A DNA stretch of 64,000 bases from Sesamum alatum. Its lineage: Eukaryota > Streptophyta > Magnoliopsida > Lamiales > Pedaliaceae. How positions within the stretch are numbered: position 1 is the stretch's first letter; each line of letters begins with the position of its first letter. Below, in pieces: positions 52,779 to 64,000 of the stretch. The position numbers and the translations under genes are program-made. Where the stretch lies: the NCBI GenBank assembly GCA_034509735.1, contig JACGWO010000007.1, positions 22,782,046-22,846,045 on the forward strand, written 5' to 3'. A model generated the notes under the pieces. The model saw only the letters and a list, made by a program, of their open reading frames with translations. It did not search any database and was not told where the DNA came from.

Positions 52779-54990
52779 TGTTAGAATAGGTGACCAGAAA
52801 GCCAATTGGATTGGCGGTTTTGGGTACTATTTAGCAATCTTTATTAAAGTAATATTGACTTGATGAATATAATTATTCATCCTTGGCACAATGTGTTTGT
52901 TGTGCTTACTAATTACGTTAAACAGCGTTTTAATGTCACAACAAATGCCCACAGACCAATTGGATAGCCTATGTAGTTGAGTTACGCATTGAATGGTAGC
53001 TATGAAACCAACTTCTGAGGGTTGGTCTGAAATGTTCCAAGTCGAGGACCTCGAGACAGGGCATCAAGGGTCCTACAAAGAGTCGCACTAAGGATTGCAT
53101 TCATTGGATGAGTGTCGTGTTTCATCGGTAACAGGTGTTGGACGTCTATGCAATATCAGTGGGTTAGTTAACAAGGGTGCCAGCTGACTGAACTGACTCG
53201 CGGGAATCGTCATATGGAAGCCTTGGAGACTTGGTCGGTATGACTAAAATTCCTAACTCCGATAGTACGAGATTAGTCCTCGGACTTGAGGAATAATAAC
53301 AGTCGCATGCATATGATGACTGTATCTAGGATCTGGCAAGAGATGTCCGTATATGGGATACGTTCATTATAAGCCTTATCCAGCGCAATCGAAATATGTA
53401 TTGAGGACGGTGGATTCCAAGATAGGATCCGTCACCTGTCAGTATATAAAAGTCGAGTCTCTTATGCGCTCTTAGACGGTTTAAGCTCTTTAAGTCGGTG
53501 GCCACAACGATTGGTCGAGTAGGGAATGGTTTCCTACTTCGATCAATAGAGCAAACGTGTCTCGAGTTATTGAGCATAGTTGTCTAGTCCAGTATGGGAA
53601 CCGACGCCCAATTCCATGCCCTAGACTTAGACCAGGAGACGGATGATGGAAGGACCGTACTCGTATGGTACTCGGGAGCCTAAATGTTCACGCCAACATT
53701 CACCTAGTCTCTAGTGCCATGGACCGTTGCTAGACGGCCACCCATGATGACGGGCATTTTTTCGATTAAATGTTAATCGGAAAACAGTTAATTAAATTTG
53801 ATTTAATTGACCAATTGTGTTGGACACAAACCCAAGTCTAACTAAGAGTGAACCTAATGAGTCACACACAAATCACTTTGGATTTGGCGGAATTAATTTG
53901 GAATTAATTCTAGAAGAAGTGAATAAATTTAATCAGATTAAATTTATTCAAGAGAGAAAATAAATGATTGGATCATTTATTGGGAAATCTATTTGATGGA
54001 TGGTCCAAGATTAATTAATTAGATTAGTTAATTTTGGACTAAGAACATTTAAATTAATTGGATAATTTATTGGGTTTTGGCTAGAATAGTTTATTGGATC
54101 AATTATTATTAATTTGGACTTATGTTTATTTAATTGGATTAAATATATAATCGGGCTTCAATTGGATTTAAATTAATTATATTAATTAATTCCCAATGGA
54201 TACATGTTTGGACTTTATTTAATTTGATTAAATACAAGTCCAAAAACATAAAGATCCAAGTCCATTCTTCATGCAAGTTGAAGCTAGTTAAGGAGGAGTT
54301 TCAACTCCTCCACATGTGTACATGATATGCACGAAAATTGGCTGATTTGAGGGTGTTTTTCTCTTGCTATCATGTGTAGTGGATGTGCTAGAAGTGTGTG
54401 TTTGTGGAAGTTGCCTTGGAAGTTACTTATGTAGGTTGTTTTTTGAATTCCACATTCTACATACATAAAACAACTTTGCTAGACATTTTACTTACTAGCT
54501 TGCTTCATTTTTTGCTATAGATTTAAGCCATAAACACCTCTGAAAATTCTCTCTAAGTGTTCTTTTCTTTTGGAAAGAAAAGAATTTAAAACATTCTAAA
54601 GATCACTAATTGATAGTGTTGCTTTGGAATTTTTTTCTTCTTCTCTTCACTATATTTTATCTAGCAATAAATTATAGTTTGAATCCTTTGTGTGGTGTGG
54701 ACAATACTTAGAGGAGTTTTAAGTTGAGCCTTCAAGTGGACATATGAAGAAGGAAAAGAAAGGAACAACGCACGAACTCGTTCTACATAACGAACAAAGG
54801 TTGGTTTTCTTTTACGTTTACATGTACCTTTGTTCTTCTCCTTTAAGCCACATGTCCAGCATGTTTTCTTTTGTTATTTATGCTTTGAGACCGAACGCCC
54901 GAGAACTTCAAAGGGAACACCCCTTTGAATTCGGTTTAAATTATGCTTTAAATTCACGTTTTTACGCTTCCGCCGTACCCGATTCTTTCA
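52779..54990 (+). mobile_element. Solo LTR (copia family E), plus strand
   Basis: A 2212-bp LTR starting TGTTAGAATAGG and ending GATTCTTTCA, the full-length version of the family E LTRs in 42480-48015, but in the opposite orientation. Flanks are TTTAG (52774-52778) and TTGAG (54991-54995), an imperfect 5-bp duplication. No internal sequence is present. The conserved LTR block lies at 53832-53874. Confidence 0.8.
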
Positions 54991-55028
54991 TTGAGGACCC
55001 ATAATTTATTTAAATTTATTTAAACAAA

Positions 55029-55890
55029 ATGGGTTTTAGATCTTGGTGAAGGTAAATTGCCTGCAATCAACCTACAGGATGAATCAGAACCTGCTTGGAT
55101 TAAAATTCCAGATGACCTCTTGATTCCCGAAGGGGAGGATGATTTAGGCCGAATAGTTCAGACCACTTATCCAAAGTTGATGGCTATTTACAGTGTCGTT
55201 GAATATCTCCGTACTCGAGCTATTCTTTCCCCAACGAATGACATTGTTGATCAAGTCAATTCATATATGATGTCATTAATCCCGGGAAGGACTAAGCAAT
55301 ATTTGAGTGCTGATAGCATATGTCCAAGTTCTGCTGATATTGATGAGCAATCCATACTTTATCCGGTTGTGTTTCTAAACATTGTTAAATTTTCAGGCAT
55401 ACATGATCATAAACTTGATTTGAAAGTTGGGGTGCCAATTATTCTTTTGAGAAATTTGAATCAGAGCCTTGGATTATGTAATGGTACTCGATTAATTATA
55501 ACACAATTGGCCCACACTGTCATCGAAGCCAAGGTTATTACTGGACACAATACAGGGAGAAGATTTTTCATTCATCGAATTGATATGTCTCCTTCTGAAT
55601 CCAAATGGCCATTCATCTTTAAGAGGCGTCAATTTCCCGTGAAAGTTTGTTTTGCGATGACAATAAACAAAAGCCAAGGGCAAACTTTTGATAGCGTTGG
55701 TCTATATCTACCTAAACCTGTCTTTAGCCATGGTCAGCTATATGTTGCAGTTTCACGAGTGACTTCTAGAAAAGGGTTGAGATTTCTTATAAAGAATAAT
55801 GGAGTGTTGGACGATTCTTACACAAAGAATGTTGTCTACAGGGAAATTTTTTATAATCTACCAATGGGTAAATATTTCTCTTATCCTTAA
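55029..55890 (+). CDS. Helitron PIF1-like helicase, C-terminal part
   Basis: About 285 codons of the Helitron Rep/helicase C-terminus, open from the left junction at about 55029 (LDLGEGKLPAINL). Motifs: AILSPTNDIVDQVN, LKVGVPIILLRNLNQSLGLC with CNGTRLIITQL, then FAMTINKSQGQTFDSVGLYL (helicase motif V-like) and GQLYVAVSRVTSRKGL (motif VI with the Arg finger region). Walker A/B and the Rep domain, which should lie upstream, are absent, so only the 3' half of the gene remains. GTAAATA after NLPMG (about 55868) could be a splice donor. The RPA-like gene follows on the same strand, the arrangement of autonomous plant Helitrons. Confidence 0.88.
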
Positions 55891-56029
55891 ATGTATTTAA
55901 TTTATAAATAATTTCTATAACCACAATTTTATTTAAATGCATTTCCTTTGCATATATTATATGTATATTACTTATGATTTTCATTTTGTTAAATGATCCA
56001 GATCCCTTATCTGAGGTATGAGTACTAAT

Positions 56030-58561
56030 TATCAGTTCTTGGCACATCTCTCTCCGCTGGAGTCTAAATTGGATAATAAACATACCAATCACTAGGATGT
56101 GGGATGGGATTCACTATATCAGCGGAGAAACGTTATCTTTAGATATGATTATACTTGACGAGCAAGTAATATAATTTGAGTTTTGTTTCATTAATAATCC
56201 ATTGCAAGTAATAATATAGAAAACTTATTTTTAGATTAAATTATATGTTATAGGTTTCTAATTTTTTTTTTTTAAAAAGAAGCAAGTAAACAGGTTCACT
56301 CCGTGCATTTATATTATGAAGTGATTTTTTTTTTTTTTTTGCTCGATATGGCACCTTCTTTAAAATTCACAAACAGGCCTTCTTTTTTTCAAAAATTGGC
56401 CATTTCATCATATTACTAAAATAATTATTAGTAATATTATATATTAATTAATTATACCATATATGTTTGTAATCCATTATTTTGAAGTTCAAGTAAACTT
56501 CTAAAAAATAAACAAAACTTATATTCTTTCTCAAAGAGAATATCATAAGTATTTTACTATTATGAGATTTTTTTAATTATAATACAACTATTTAATATAA
56601 TAATATCAATAAATGCAAATTGGATTTCATCTAATTATTATACATGAAACATACTACAACATTTTACCTTAAATATATGTGAAAGTTTTTATGTGATTAA
56701 CTGTTAATTTTGTAAGTATTTGTATGTGACAGGAGGAACGCATGCAAGCAAGTGTGCCAAAGAACTTAATTCCCAAATTTAGGTCACAACTATTAGAGGG
56801 ATCTGTTTACATGATCGAGAAGTTCAAGGTATATAAGTGTAAAGGAGGACATAGACCTGTCCACAAGGATCACTATGTTTGCTTCACACTTTCAACTCGA
56901 GTAAGGCGGTTGGAAGGAAATGATCACAACATTAAGTCACACAAGTTAGAATTTATTGGTTTTAGTGATATTCCTACACGTTTCAAGGTTGATGTTTATT
57001 TGACCGGTAATTTTCTCTTTTGGGCTATTTTTGTCTGTCTTTCAATAATTTTTTTTTTTAAATATTAGTTACTAGACTAAAATGTCTATTATCATATGAT
57101 AGATGTCATTGGAAAGTTTAGTAAAAAAGGTCCAATTGAAAATACTAAATATGGCAAGGTTCAGAATATTGAGCTAACAGATCAAAGGTACTCCATCCCT
57201 TTGTTCTTTATTATATTTCCTTTTTCATAATTTTGGTGAACTTAAGTTATTTTTCTCATCTTCGTCTTTGTTGTTATAGTGGAAAGAATATATCGGTGGC
57301 ATTATGGGGCAATACTGCTACTGTGATTGATGATGATTGCGTTTCAAAAAATTATGGTCCTTTTATACTGGTTGTTACATCTACAAAAGTCGGAGAATTT
57401 CGAGGTAATGTAGCATAATATTTAAATATTAACCCTTTACCAATTATTTTTGCTTTTCGAATACCAATTCACCTCAATTTATGTATAGGAGTTCACAATT
57501 TGAAATCGACTTTTGGGGCAAAAGTTTACATTAACCTAGAAATACCTGAGGTGTTCAACTTTCTAAATAGGTTAGTAACTTTTACATTCACTCGATTATT
57601 AATTAATTTATGTAAACTATTTATGATATTAAGCCTTTTTAAAGTATGCAGTTTGGGAGAAGCATGTAACACGCCCTTTGATGTTTTACAACCATATGTG
57701 TCTGAAGCCATGTTTAAGAACAGGATGATGATATCTGAAATTTTTGGCAAAATCTCATCTATTGATACGACGGTAATGTACACTTTGCTCATGATTGTAT
57801 AATGTTTATTCCTCATATGATCAAACTCGCTCACTTTTTATATCGTTTGTCTGCAATCTTTTTATTGGTGCAGGTAAGGGTCTACACATGCAAGGCCACT
57901 ATTTTAAAAATTGCTATTGATAAAATAGTGTATTATAAGTCATATGTGAATTGTTTCAAAATGGTCAGTGAACGTAAGTTGAAATTATTTTGTGGCCAGT
58001 GCCAAATTGAAGTACAATTCCCTAAGATGAGCTTTGTCAAATATTGTTTCTTCTTATGCTATATATATATATATATATTATTTTTAATTATTTGTTAAAA
58101 AAGTGTTATGAGTACCATGTTTTATTATATAGGTACATGTTGAAAGTTTGTGGATGTGATTCAAGTGGTGGGACTTGGTTTGTAATATTTGACAATGAAT
58201 TTCAAAGACTAACCAATATTGAACTTTCTCGCCTTATGTTAGCGTATGAACACGTTAAACTTTTTTCTCTTTTCATTTTCCTTTTTTTTTTTGGTTATCT
58301 AAATCTTGTGGTTTGGCAGGAAGAGGGGGGGGGGGGGGGCGGAGTCAACTAATTGTAGATGCTATTATGAGTCTCAGAGGCGACATATTTGTATTTCAAA
58401 AAAGGTTGACTGATTACAATTTTGAAAGTGGAGACTTTGATCTGATAGTTTTCAAATGGTTTCATTGCAATTTCAAGCTTGAATCAAAATATCTCTTGAA
58501 ACAGGTTATTTCTTACCACTTTACCAGTCTTCTTAATGAAGATGAAAATAAAGATAAATAA
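56030..58561 (+). CDS. RPA70-like single-strand DNA-binding protein gene of the Helitron (about nine exons)
   Basis: Exons can be joined by matching splice sites: a first one ending LDMIILDEQ (about 56030-56165, slightly frameshifted), 56732-57004 (KNLIPKFRSQLLEGSVYMIE, HRPVHKDHYVCFTL), 57103-57187, 57280-57403 (ISVALWGNTATVID), 57490-57577, 57651-57775, 57874-about 58026 (TCKATILKI, FCGQC zinc motif), 58132-58242 (DSSGGTWFVIFDNEF) and 58319-58560. It shows the OB-fold (DUF223-like) and C-terminal Rep_fac-A_C patterns of replication protein A subunit 1. Phases agree at most junctions, so it may be near-intact. A run of about 17 G at 58324-58340 sits at the last exon start. The role in Helitrons is thought to be single-strand protection during rolling-circle transposition. 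Confidence 0.78.
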
Positions 58562-58648
58562 GTGTGTGTTAGAAATATAGTGTATATTTGGGTTTATTTT
58601 TGGAGTTAATTTTAAATAATGTAAAAAATGTATTGTATATATTGTGAG

Positions 58649-58855
58649 ACAAAAAATACTGTTTATTGTCAAATCACGTCTCTTTTATATATTTTTTATA
58701 TATGTATATAGTAATATTTATGTTTTTTGTATGTATTGTGTGTATATCGGAAGATAAAAAATACTGTTTATTGTCAAATCATGTCTCTTTTAATTTTTAT
58801 AAATATATATATAATAATATTTATTTATTTATAAGTGAATGCATGTATATATATG
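58649..58855. repeat. Two-copy 102-bp tandem repeat
   Basis: AAAAATACTGTTTATTGTCAAATCACGTCTC-like sequence at about 58655 recurs at about 58757, each followed by AT-rich TATATA stretches. It lies just after the Helitron gene. A Helitron 3' hairpin with CTRR end was looked for nearby but not recognised. Confidence 0.7.
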
Positions 58856-59049
58856 AAAGAATTAACCAAAATTATCAAAACATTTAATAAAAATATTTTG
58901 GGTAATATTATATTTGATTTTATTTTTTCACCTTCTCAGATATGTGGAGAAAATGAAATCAAGGAACAATTTTCACATTAACAAAACAAGTTACAAGGAT
59001 TTTTTTTATTTTTTATTTTTGAAAGGAAAACAAGTGATTGCTTCTCCTC

Positions 59050-59242
59050 TCTCACACTTAGACTGTTTCGAACTACACGAAGAAGGAAGAAAAGAAAAGC
59101 TTCTCAGTTCTCATCACTCGGCGCGGAGGACTGAAGGAGACGACACCGTCGACAAGAGAGACACATAGATTAGGGATTCCAGTTCGGCAGTTCGAGGTCG
59201 ACGAACACTCACTCGAAGCCGAAGGAGAAGAACACGAAAAAG
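59050..59242 (+). other. Probable non-coding first exon of the ZNHIT2-like gene
   Basis: GC-richer stretch with purine runs, typical of a plant 5' UTR, ending AAAAAG|GTAAC, a good donor at 59243. An acceptor CTTTTCAG lies right before the start codon at 59860. The upstream limit is unknown. Short ATGs further up are not used in this model. Confidence 0.5.
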
Positions 59243-59595
59243 GTAACTTTTTTGAAACCCTTGATTTTGAATTTAATTTTCTCTGGTTTGATTCCGAAAT
59301 AGAATAGTAACTACTGTATTCTTTGTTTTGAAACCCTCGATGATGTGGGTTATCTGATTTTCGGAATTTTGTATGAATTTGGTATCGTATGAGTTTTGGG
59401 AGCTGGAATTTGGATGATTTTTGTACTAATTCGTACTAATTTGAGTTGGGATTTATAATGAATTTCTGTAGTACTGTGTGAGTTTTGGCCGTTGGAATTT
59501 CGAAATGTAGGAATAGGATTTTTTATTTTTATGTTTTAAATTTCAGTTGATTCGGTAAACGATCGAACCGAAATTTGTTCGGTTAACGAACCGAC

Positions 59596-59615
59596 TTCGG
59601 TTCGGCCGAACCGAA
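59596..59615. repeat. Perfect 20-bp palindrome in the 5' UTR intron
   Basis: TTCGGTTCGGCCGAACCGAA is identical to its reverse complement. Just left lie further TTCGG / CCGAA words (59547-59592), including GTTCGGTTAACGAAC. Such TTCGG-rich clusters are common at ends of small plant DNA transposons. Confidence 0.85.
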
Positions 59616-59859
59616 ATTTCATTTTGTGCGTGTGCCTCTCAGTTTCTAGAACTCCAGAAGGCCGAAAATAAAGCCCGGCCCCATTGATTCCTGAACATAA
59701 CGTTCAGGGAAATTCTAGCCTCCTCCTATGCTCACGCGCCGCCCTGTGAGTAAACACCTCCGAGGGTCCTCTCGGTCGCTGGTCGTTCCCCACCCTGAAC
59801 GAGAGGTCTAATACTTGCAAATAACTGTACGAACTCTAAAAGATCTCTGTGCTTTTCAG

Positions 59860-62834
59860 ATGCAGGATACTATATTTACTTCGGAGACATCTTCCAAGGC
59901 GTCGGATTTCAACTCCAATTCCCGCATAATCTGCCGCGTGTAATCTAATCTCACTTGTTTGAATTAATTTCTTATTTTAGTTTGCCTTTTCGATTTTTGT
60001 AAATAACTGTTAGCTTAACCTACGTTCTGTTAGAGTTTGGTTTCCTTCTTCTTTTTTAAACAAAAATTTCTGTATGAGTAATTGGTGTTTGGGTTTCCTT
60101 ATTTTAGGGAATATTTTGAATTGAGGCGTACTAGTTTATGCACTCTCTGTTAACTATCACCCTGTGAATGTGCTTATGATGATACAGACTACATTGAGTT
60201 GTGCATAAATATGAAGTTGAGGAACAAAGTGAAAATTTTGAACTGTCTTATGGTAATGGGAACCTAATTATTTATAAGGGTCTGTATATTCTTAATGTTA
60301 AGTTTAGCTTCCCATTTTCTCGACTCACCAACTGTCCGCATTCGTTATGAACACAAGCAATTATGTGAATTGTGATTAAAGAAAAGAATCCATATCCAAA
60401 TTGTATGCATCAGTTTTATTGTTTCCTGGTGAACTGCTTAAGTTATCATGCGTATTAGTTTCAATGATTTTGAGGCATTGTGCCCTTCCTGCAAAACCAA
60501 ATCTCCTGTAGCAAGTGATTGACTTCATCCATATGTTATCTCTATGAATTCTGTGAGCTGAAGCCATTTGACAGATAACATGAACGTGATATTTCAGTTT
60601 TCTTTTGTACCACTTATGAATAACTGGACTATATGTTTTCTGGGGCTTCCAAAAGTTAATAACGACTTCTTCTTGGTTCTGATAGACCTAATTGCTCATC
60701 ACTCTACTGCTAGTTATTTTAATAAAATTTATTTGATTTAACTTTATGCAGATGCGAAAAGCAATTTTCCCAATATACATGCCCTCGTTGCAATACTCGG
60801 TATTGCTCTCTGCATTGCTACAAGGTACCTATTGCTTCAAGGTTTATACTTTAAAATGGCTGTATGTATGTGATTTGGGTTCTGTAGCGCTGGACTAGTC
60901 TGTCATCATGTCTTGGGAATCATCGTTCTATTCTTTCATCATGTGGAGTGGGTTTCAACAGTTTGTTTAAATATGCATATGAATAAACACTGTTAGTATT
61001 TACATGCTGTTTCTTTCTTTCTCTGCCTCCTTTTTATGTTAATGATATTTGCTAATTATATATGGTCTTTTTTTTACAGTCTCACAGTCTTCGCTGTACA
61101 GAGTCTTTTATGCGAGAGAATGTCATGGAAGAACTTCAACAGCTGCAACCTGATGAAGAAAGTAAATCGAAAATGCTGGATATACTTAAACGGTTCCATG
61201 AGGAAGAGGAGACAGATAGCTTGGATGAAGAGGGTATGCTGATGGGACTCTGCAGCATCCCTGGCTGTAATTCCATTCGTAAAGTTAAATATATTAACAT
61301 GCAAACAACCTATATTCTAAAAGTGCCTCTTTTTCTCTGTAGGATTAACCAAATTATATTTCTGTTTGGTTAACTGGAAGAGCAACTTTGCATTTAAATG
61401 GTAATGATTGTAGAACTTCAGGAAAATTAAATAAAAAAGGAAGATATTTTTTTAACCTAGCTTATGTTGTTTATATTAACTTCAAAGCAATTCTTATAAA
61501 TAAAATTCGTGTGAGCATTATTTTGACGTAGTTTTACTTTCTCCGTGTTACTGATTTTAAAGTTCAATAACTGGCAGTTTTAGGTGGTAATAACTGAACT
61601 TGAATGGATTAATCTTCTGGAGCATGAATATCTTCTGTATTAGCAATTTATTCGGCAAGGTCTTTGATGATGTTAGATAACTTTTCTAATCAGTCTGATT
61701 ATCTGGTCCACGAAATCTGTAGTTATGTTCTTATGTAGTTAACTCGCATACCCAGCAATTTTCTCTTATTACTATTTTTAAATTTCATAATGTTGCAGAG
61801 TCCGTTTCATCTTTGTCGGAGGAGACTATTCAGAAGATTCTCTCTGGTATGCTACACTAAACATTACTTTCTTGGTAACGACAGCAAAGTTTGTGCTGAA
61901 GTCTGTGTGATCTTTTGATCTGACAAAATTTTTATTGCTTTCTGTGACAGGATGTCAGATAAGTTTTGATGATTTATCTGTCGAAGAAAAGAAACGTTTC
62001 CAGAGAGCTGTTGCCACTGGAGAGCTCAGCAAATTAATCAAACCATGGGATCCATGGTGGTTAAAGCCTTCTGCCAAGAATATATCACTCAGCTCTGATG
62101 GAACCCAACTTGTCCAACCAATCATGAACGAAGGCCTCGGGGCATCCGCGGAAAATGATGTGGAAAGTGATCAATGGCATGACATCCCATCGGGACCTGA
62201 AACTCCCCTGCTGCCAGTTAGTAAACTCACTGCATCTGCTCCATCTCCACTATTAACTGTCCACCTTGTTGACATCATATATAGTTATTGTTTCACCCTT
62301 CGCCTTTACAATGGGGATCCAAAATCAGATCCCTTGGAATCAGTGATTGTAGTGCTGAGTGTCTCTTCTGTTTTGGGTCAAGGGGGACAGCCTGAGACCA
62401 TTTTGGAAGCGTTATTACATTGCTTGGAGCAAACATGCTCTCCTACATACAAGCACATGGGTGGTTTACAATTTGGGTTGAGGCTTATTGATGATACAAT
62501 CCATCTACTTCATCTCGGAAATGCTGCTTTAGTCTGCTTACTATGTGATATGCAGAAGCTAATTCAGGCTGCTGAAAAAGAGCTAAAGTCAGAGAAATTG
62601 CACAAATCTAAAAGAGCAGAACTAAAAAGCAAGCTCAGGTTCGCTGAGCGGAAAGTTTATTTCATAATGTGTTGGGTTCATGAGCAGCCATCTGAAGCAT
62701 GGTCTTCTCTGGCAGCCATTGTTAACACAGAGAAGTCTTCTGCTGTGGAATTTGCGGACAGTAAAAGAAGCACCATAAGAATGGAGGAGAAGACAGAAAG
62801 AAGTGGCAAACCTTTGATTAAGGAGGTGAAGTGA
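59860..62834 (+). CDS. HIT-type zinc-finger protein, ZNHIT2 family (five coding exons, 412 residues)
   Basis: Exons 59860-59939, 60752-60824, 61080-61233, 61799-61846 and 61951-62834; all introns are GT-AG and phases fit. The N-terminal HIT finger has ligands C25, C28, C37, C40, C45, C49, H53 and C57 (CRVCEKQFSQYTCPRC...YCSLHC...H...C). Next come an acidic helical part (VMEELQQLQPDEESKSKMLD), the SLSEETIQKILSG segment, DLSVEEKKRFQRAVATGELS, the PWDPWWLKPSA motif, and a C-terminal domain with HLVDIIYSYCFTLRLYNGD, LGQGGQPETILEALLHCLEQ and YFIMCWVHEQPSEAW. The domain order and length fit plant ZNHIT2. In animals ZNHIT2 links the R2TP chaperone to assembly of U5 snRNP; the same role in plants is inference. 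No stops or missing ligands. It is the only intact host gene in the window. Confidence 0.93.
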
Positions 62835-63080
62835 GCTTCTTTTGGCTCATTAGACTCTACTTTTATGTATGTTTTTGGTACTATGCTCTCTGTATTAATA
62901 CATAGTGTTTATTCCCATTATGCTACTCTTAGTATTTATGACGTACAACCCTATATCCTTCGCACAATCCTATCATTTGAACCAAATAAGCTCCAAAAGC
63001 ATCGGGCACGTTATTTGATGGAAAGGTCGCTTCCATAGAGAAACAAGCCCTCGTCCTCTAACAGCAGTGTTACTGTTATT
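62835..63080 (+). other. 3' UTR and flank of the ZNHIT2-like gene
   Basis: AT-rich sequence after the stop at 62832-62834. AATACA-like words near 62898 could serve in polyadenylation. No further gene. Confidence 0.4.
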
Positions 63081-63084
63081 ATTG

Positions 63085-63298
63085 ACCTATTCCGTACAGT
63101 TAAGGAGACGAACCTGGAAAATACTAGTGGGTGATATTGGTGGAGTATCTCTATAAATTAATAATCATAGGATCATGAAATTTCATATTATTTACCTATT
63201 CCGTACAGTTAAGGAGACGAACCTGGAAAATTCTAGTGGGTGATATTGGTGGAGTATCTCTATAAATTAATAATAATAGTATCATGAAATTTCATTAA
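63085..63298. repeat. 109-bp tandem duplication
   Basis: ACCTATTCCGTACAGTTAAG starts at 63085 and again at 63194. The two copies differ at only a few positions up to about 63298 (ATCATGAAATTTCAT). Non-coding; AT-rich on both sides. Confidence 0.9.
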
Positions 63299-64000
63299 TT
63301 TAGAGAGATATTAATATATCGATAAATTAACATTTTATTAATTAAAAGAGATTTTTTAAATTTAATAAATTTAGTACATATGTATTGAAAATAAATGAAT
63401 TCATATGTTTCATTGATTATATTCATGCATCAATTAATTCTTTGTAATTAATTAATACGTTCATGTATAATATTAATTCATTGTATACAATTAATTATTA
63501 TATTCATGGGCGCATGTATCAATTCATTGGAATTACTTAAAGGGTTAAATACAGTTACAACACATGAAGTATTCACTCCACATCAATTATCCTCATAAAG
63601 TATTAAAACCTTCAAAAAATTCCCTAGCCTTCTCCTTTCATTTTTAAGTTTAAAAAGTCTATTTTACCCTTATTAAAAATTGCATTTTGAAAAAAAAAAT
63701 TAAAGGGATTTTTAAAACACCAACACCACTCTTATTTTAAGTTTTATCTAATTCTATTTTCACTTATTCATTAAACTCTTTTTATTGTTATAATTCTAAA
63801 GTATTTGGATCTCATTTTATGTTAGTTTCACTTATTTGTCAAACCAAGTTAAAAATAAATTTATACATGTACATATATATATATATATTTATATATTTAC
63901 TTAAACAAATATACAATTAATAAAATCAAAAGAATTGATCATGAGCTAATAACAAAATATACAATTAATATATATTTATATATATGGTAATTATATGAAT
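63299..64000. other. AT-rich non-coding tail of the window
   Basis: Alternating AATTAAT and (TA)n microsatellites (for example 63873-63890). No reading frame or transposon domain seen. Confidence 0.6.

Noticed and set aside
58560..58900. Helitron 3' terminus (hairpin plus CTRR)
   Set aside because: No GC-rich hairpin followed by CTRR and a T could be recognised after the RPA-like gene.

Overview
The window looks like nuclear DNA of a flowering plant, probably a eudicot. The evidence is one intron-containing host gene of a plant-type family, very long AT-rich intergenic DNA, a full set of plant transposon classes (Ty1/copia, Ty3/gypsy Tat-type, L1, CACTA, MULE-like, Helitron) and a fragment of plant mitochondrial DNA. 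The species cannot be named from the sequence. No bacterial operons, CRISPR arrays or tRNA/rRNA genes were seen.

Layout. Positions 1-4044 are the 3' part of a CACTA element carrying a decayed Ptta/En/Spm-type (Transposase_24-like) gene; it sits in a plus-strand copia gag relic (4045-4423). From about 4902 to 51400 the underlying DNA is a single minus-strand L1 retrotransposon (ORF1 and start of the endonuclease). Four later insertions, each with its own 5-bp target-site duplication (TSD), have cut it into five pieces: a copia element (5225-13993, GATTT/GATTC), a composite copia (14908-37077, GAGAT), a solo LTR (37109-39835, CGAAC) and a Tat-type gypsy element (39876-51086, CGTTC). The L1 ORF1 zinc knuckle can be read across these insertions, which proves the order.

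The four insertions contain further layers. Element 1 (5225-13993) carries a 5'-truncated L1 with a 21-bp TSD. The composite B element carries a solo LTR in its reverse transcriptase (TSD ACATT), a younger copia element C (20465-30708) whose right LTR runs straight into a second, partly deleted internal region, and a MULE-like element with about 117-bp terminal repeats and a 10-bp TSD. The CGAAC solo LTR carries a 580-bp mitochondrial insertion: nad2 exon 1 joined to a plasmid-type family B DNA polymerase. The gypsy element has an antisense extra ORF and tandem hairpin repeats in its 3' region, and holds a rearranged copia element E with yet another LTR inside.

The copia elements are one related group, all on the minus strand except one plus-strand solo LTR. 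They have about 2-kb LTRs, an initiator-Met tRNA primer site, a leader of about 2 kb with a GC-rich island and a paired CACGACTCGTG motif, then GAG-PR-INT-RT-RH in copia order. The pairs of LTRs differ more in element 1 than in B, and more in B than in C, as the nesting requires.

From 51400 to 58900 there is AT-rich DNA, a solo LTR (52779-54990) and the 3' half of an autonomous-type Helitron (PIF1-like helicase C-terminus plus a multi-exon RPA70-like gene). The only convincing host gene is a ZNHIT2-type HIT zinc-finger gene (59860-62834, five coding exons, 412 codons). The last 1.1 kb is AT-rich flank with a 109-bp tandem duplication.
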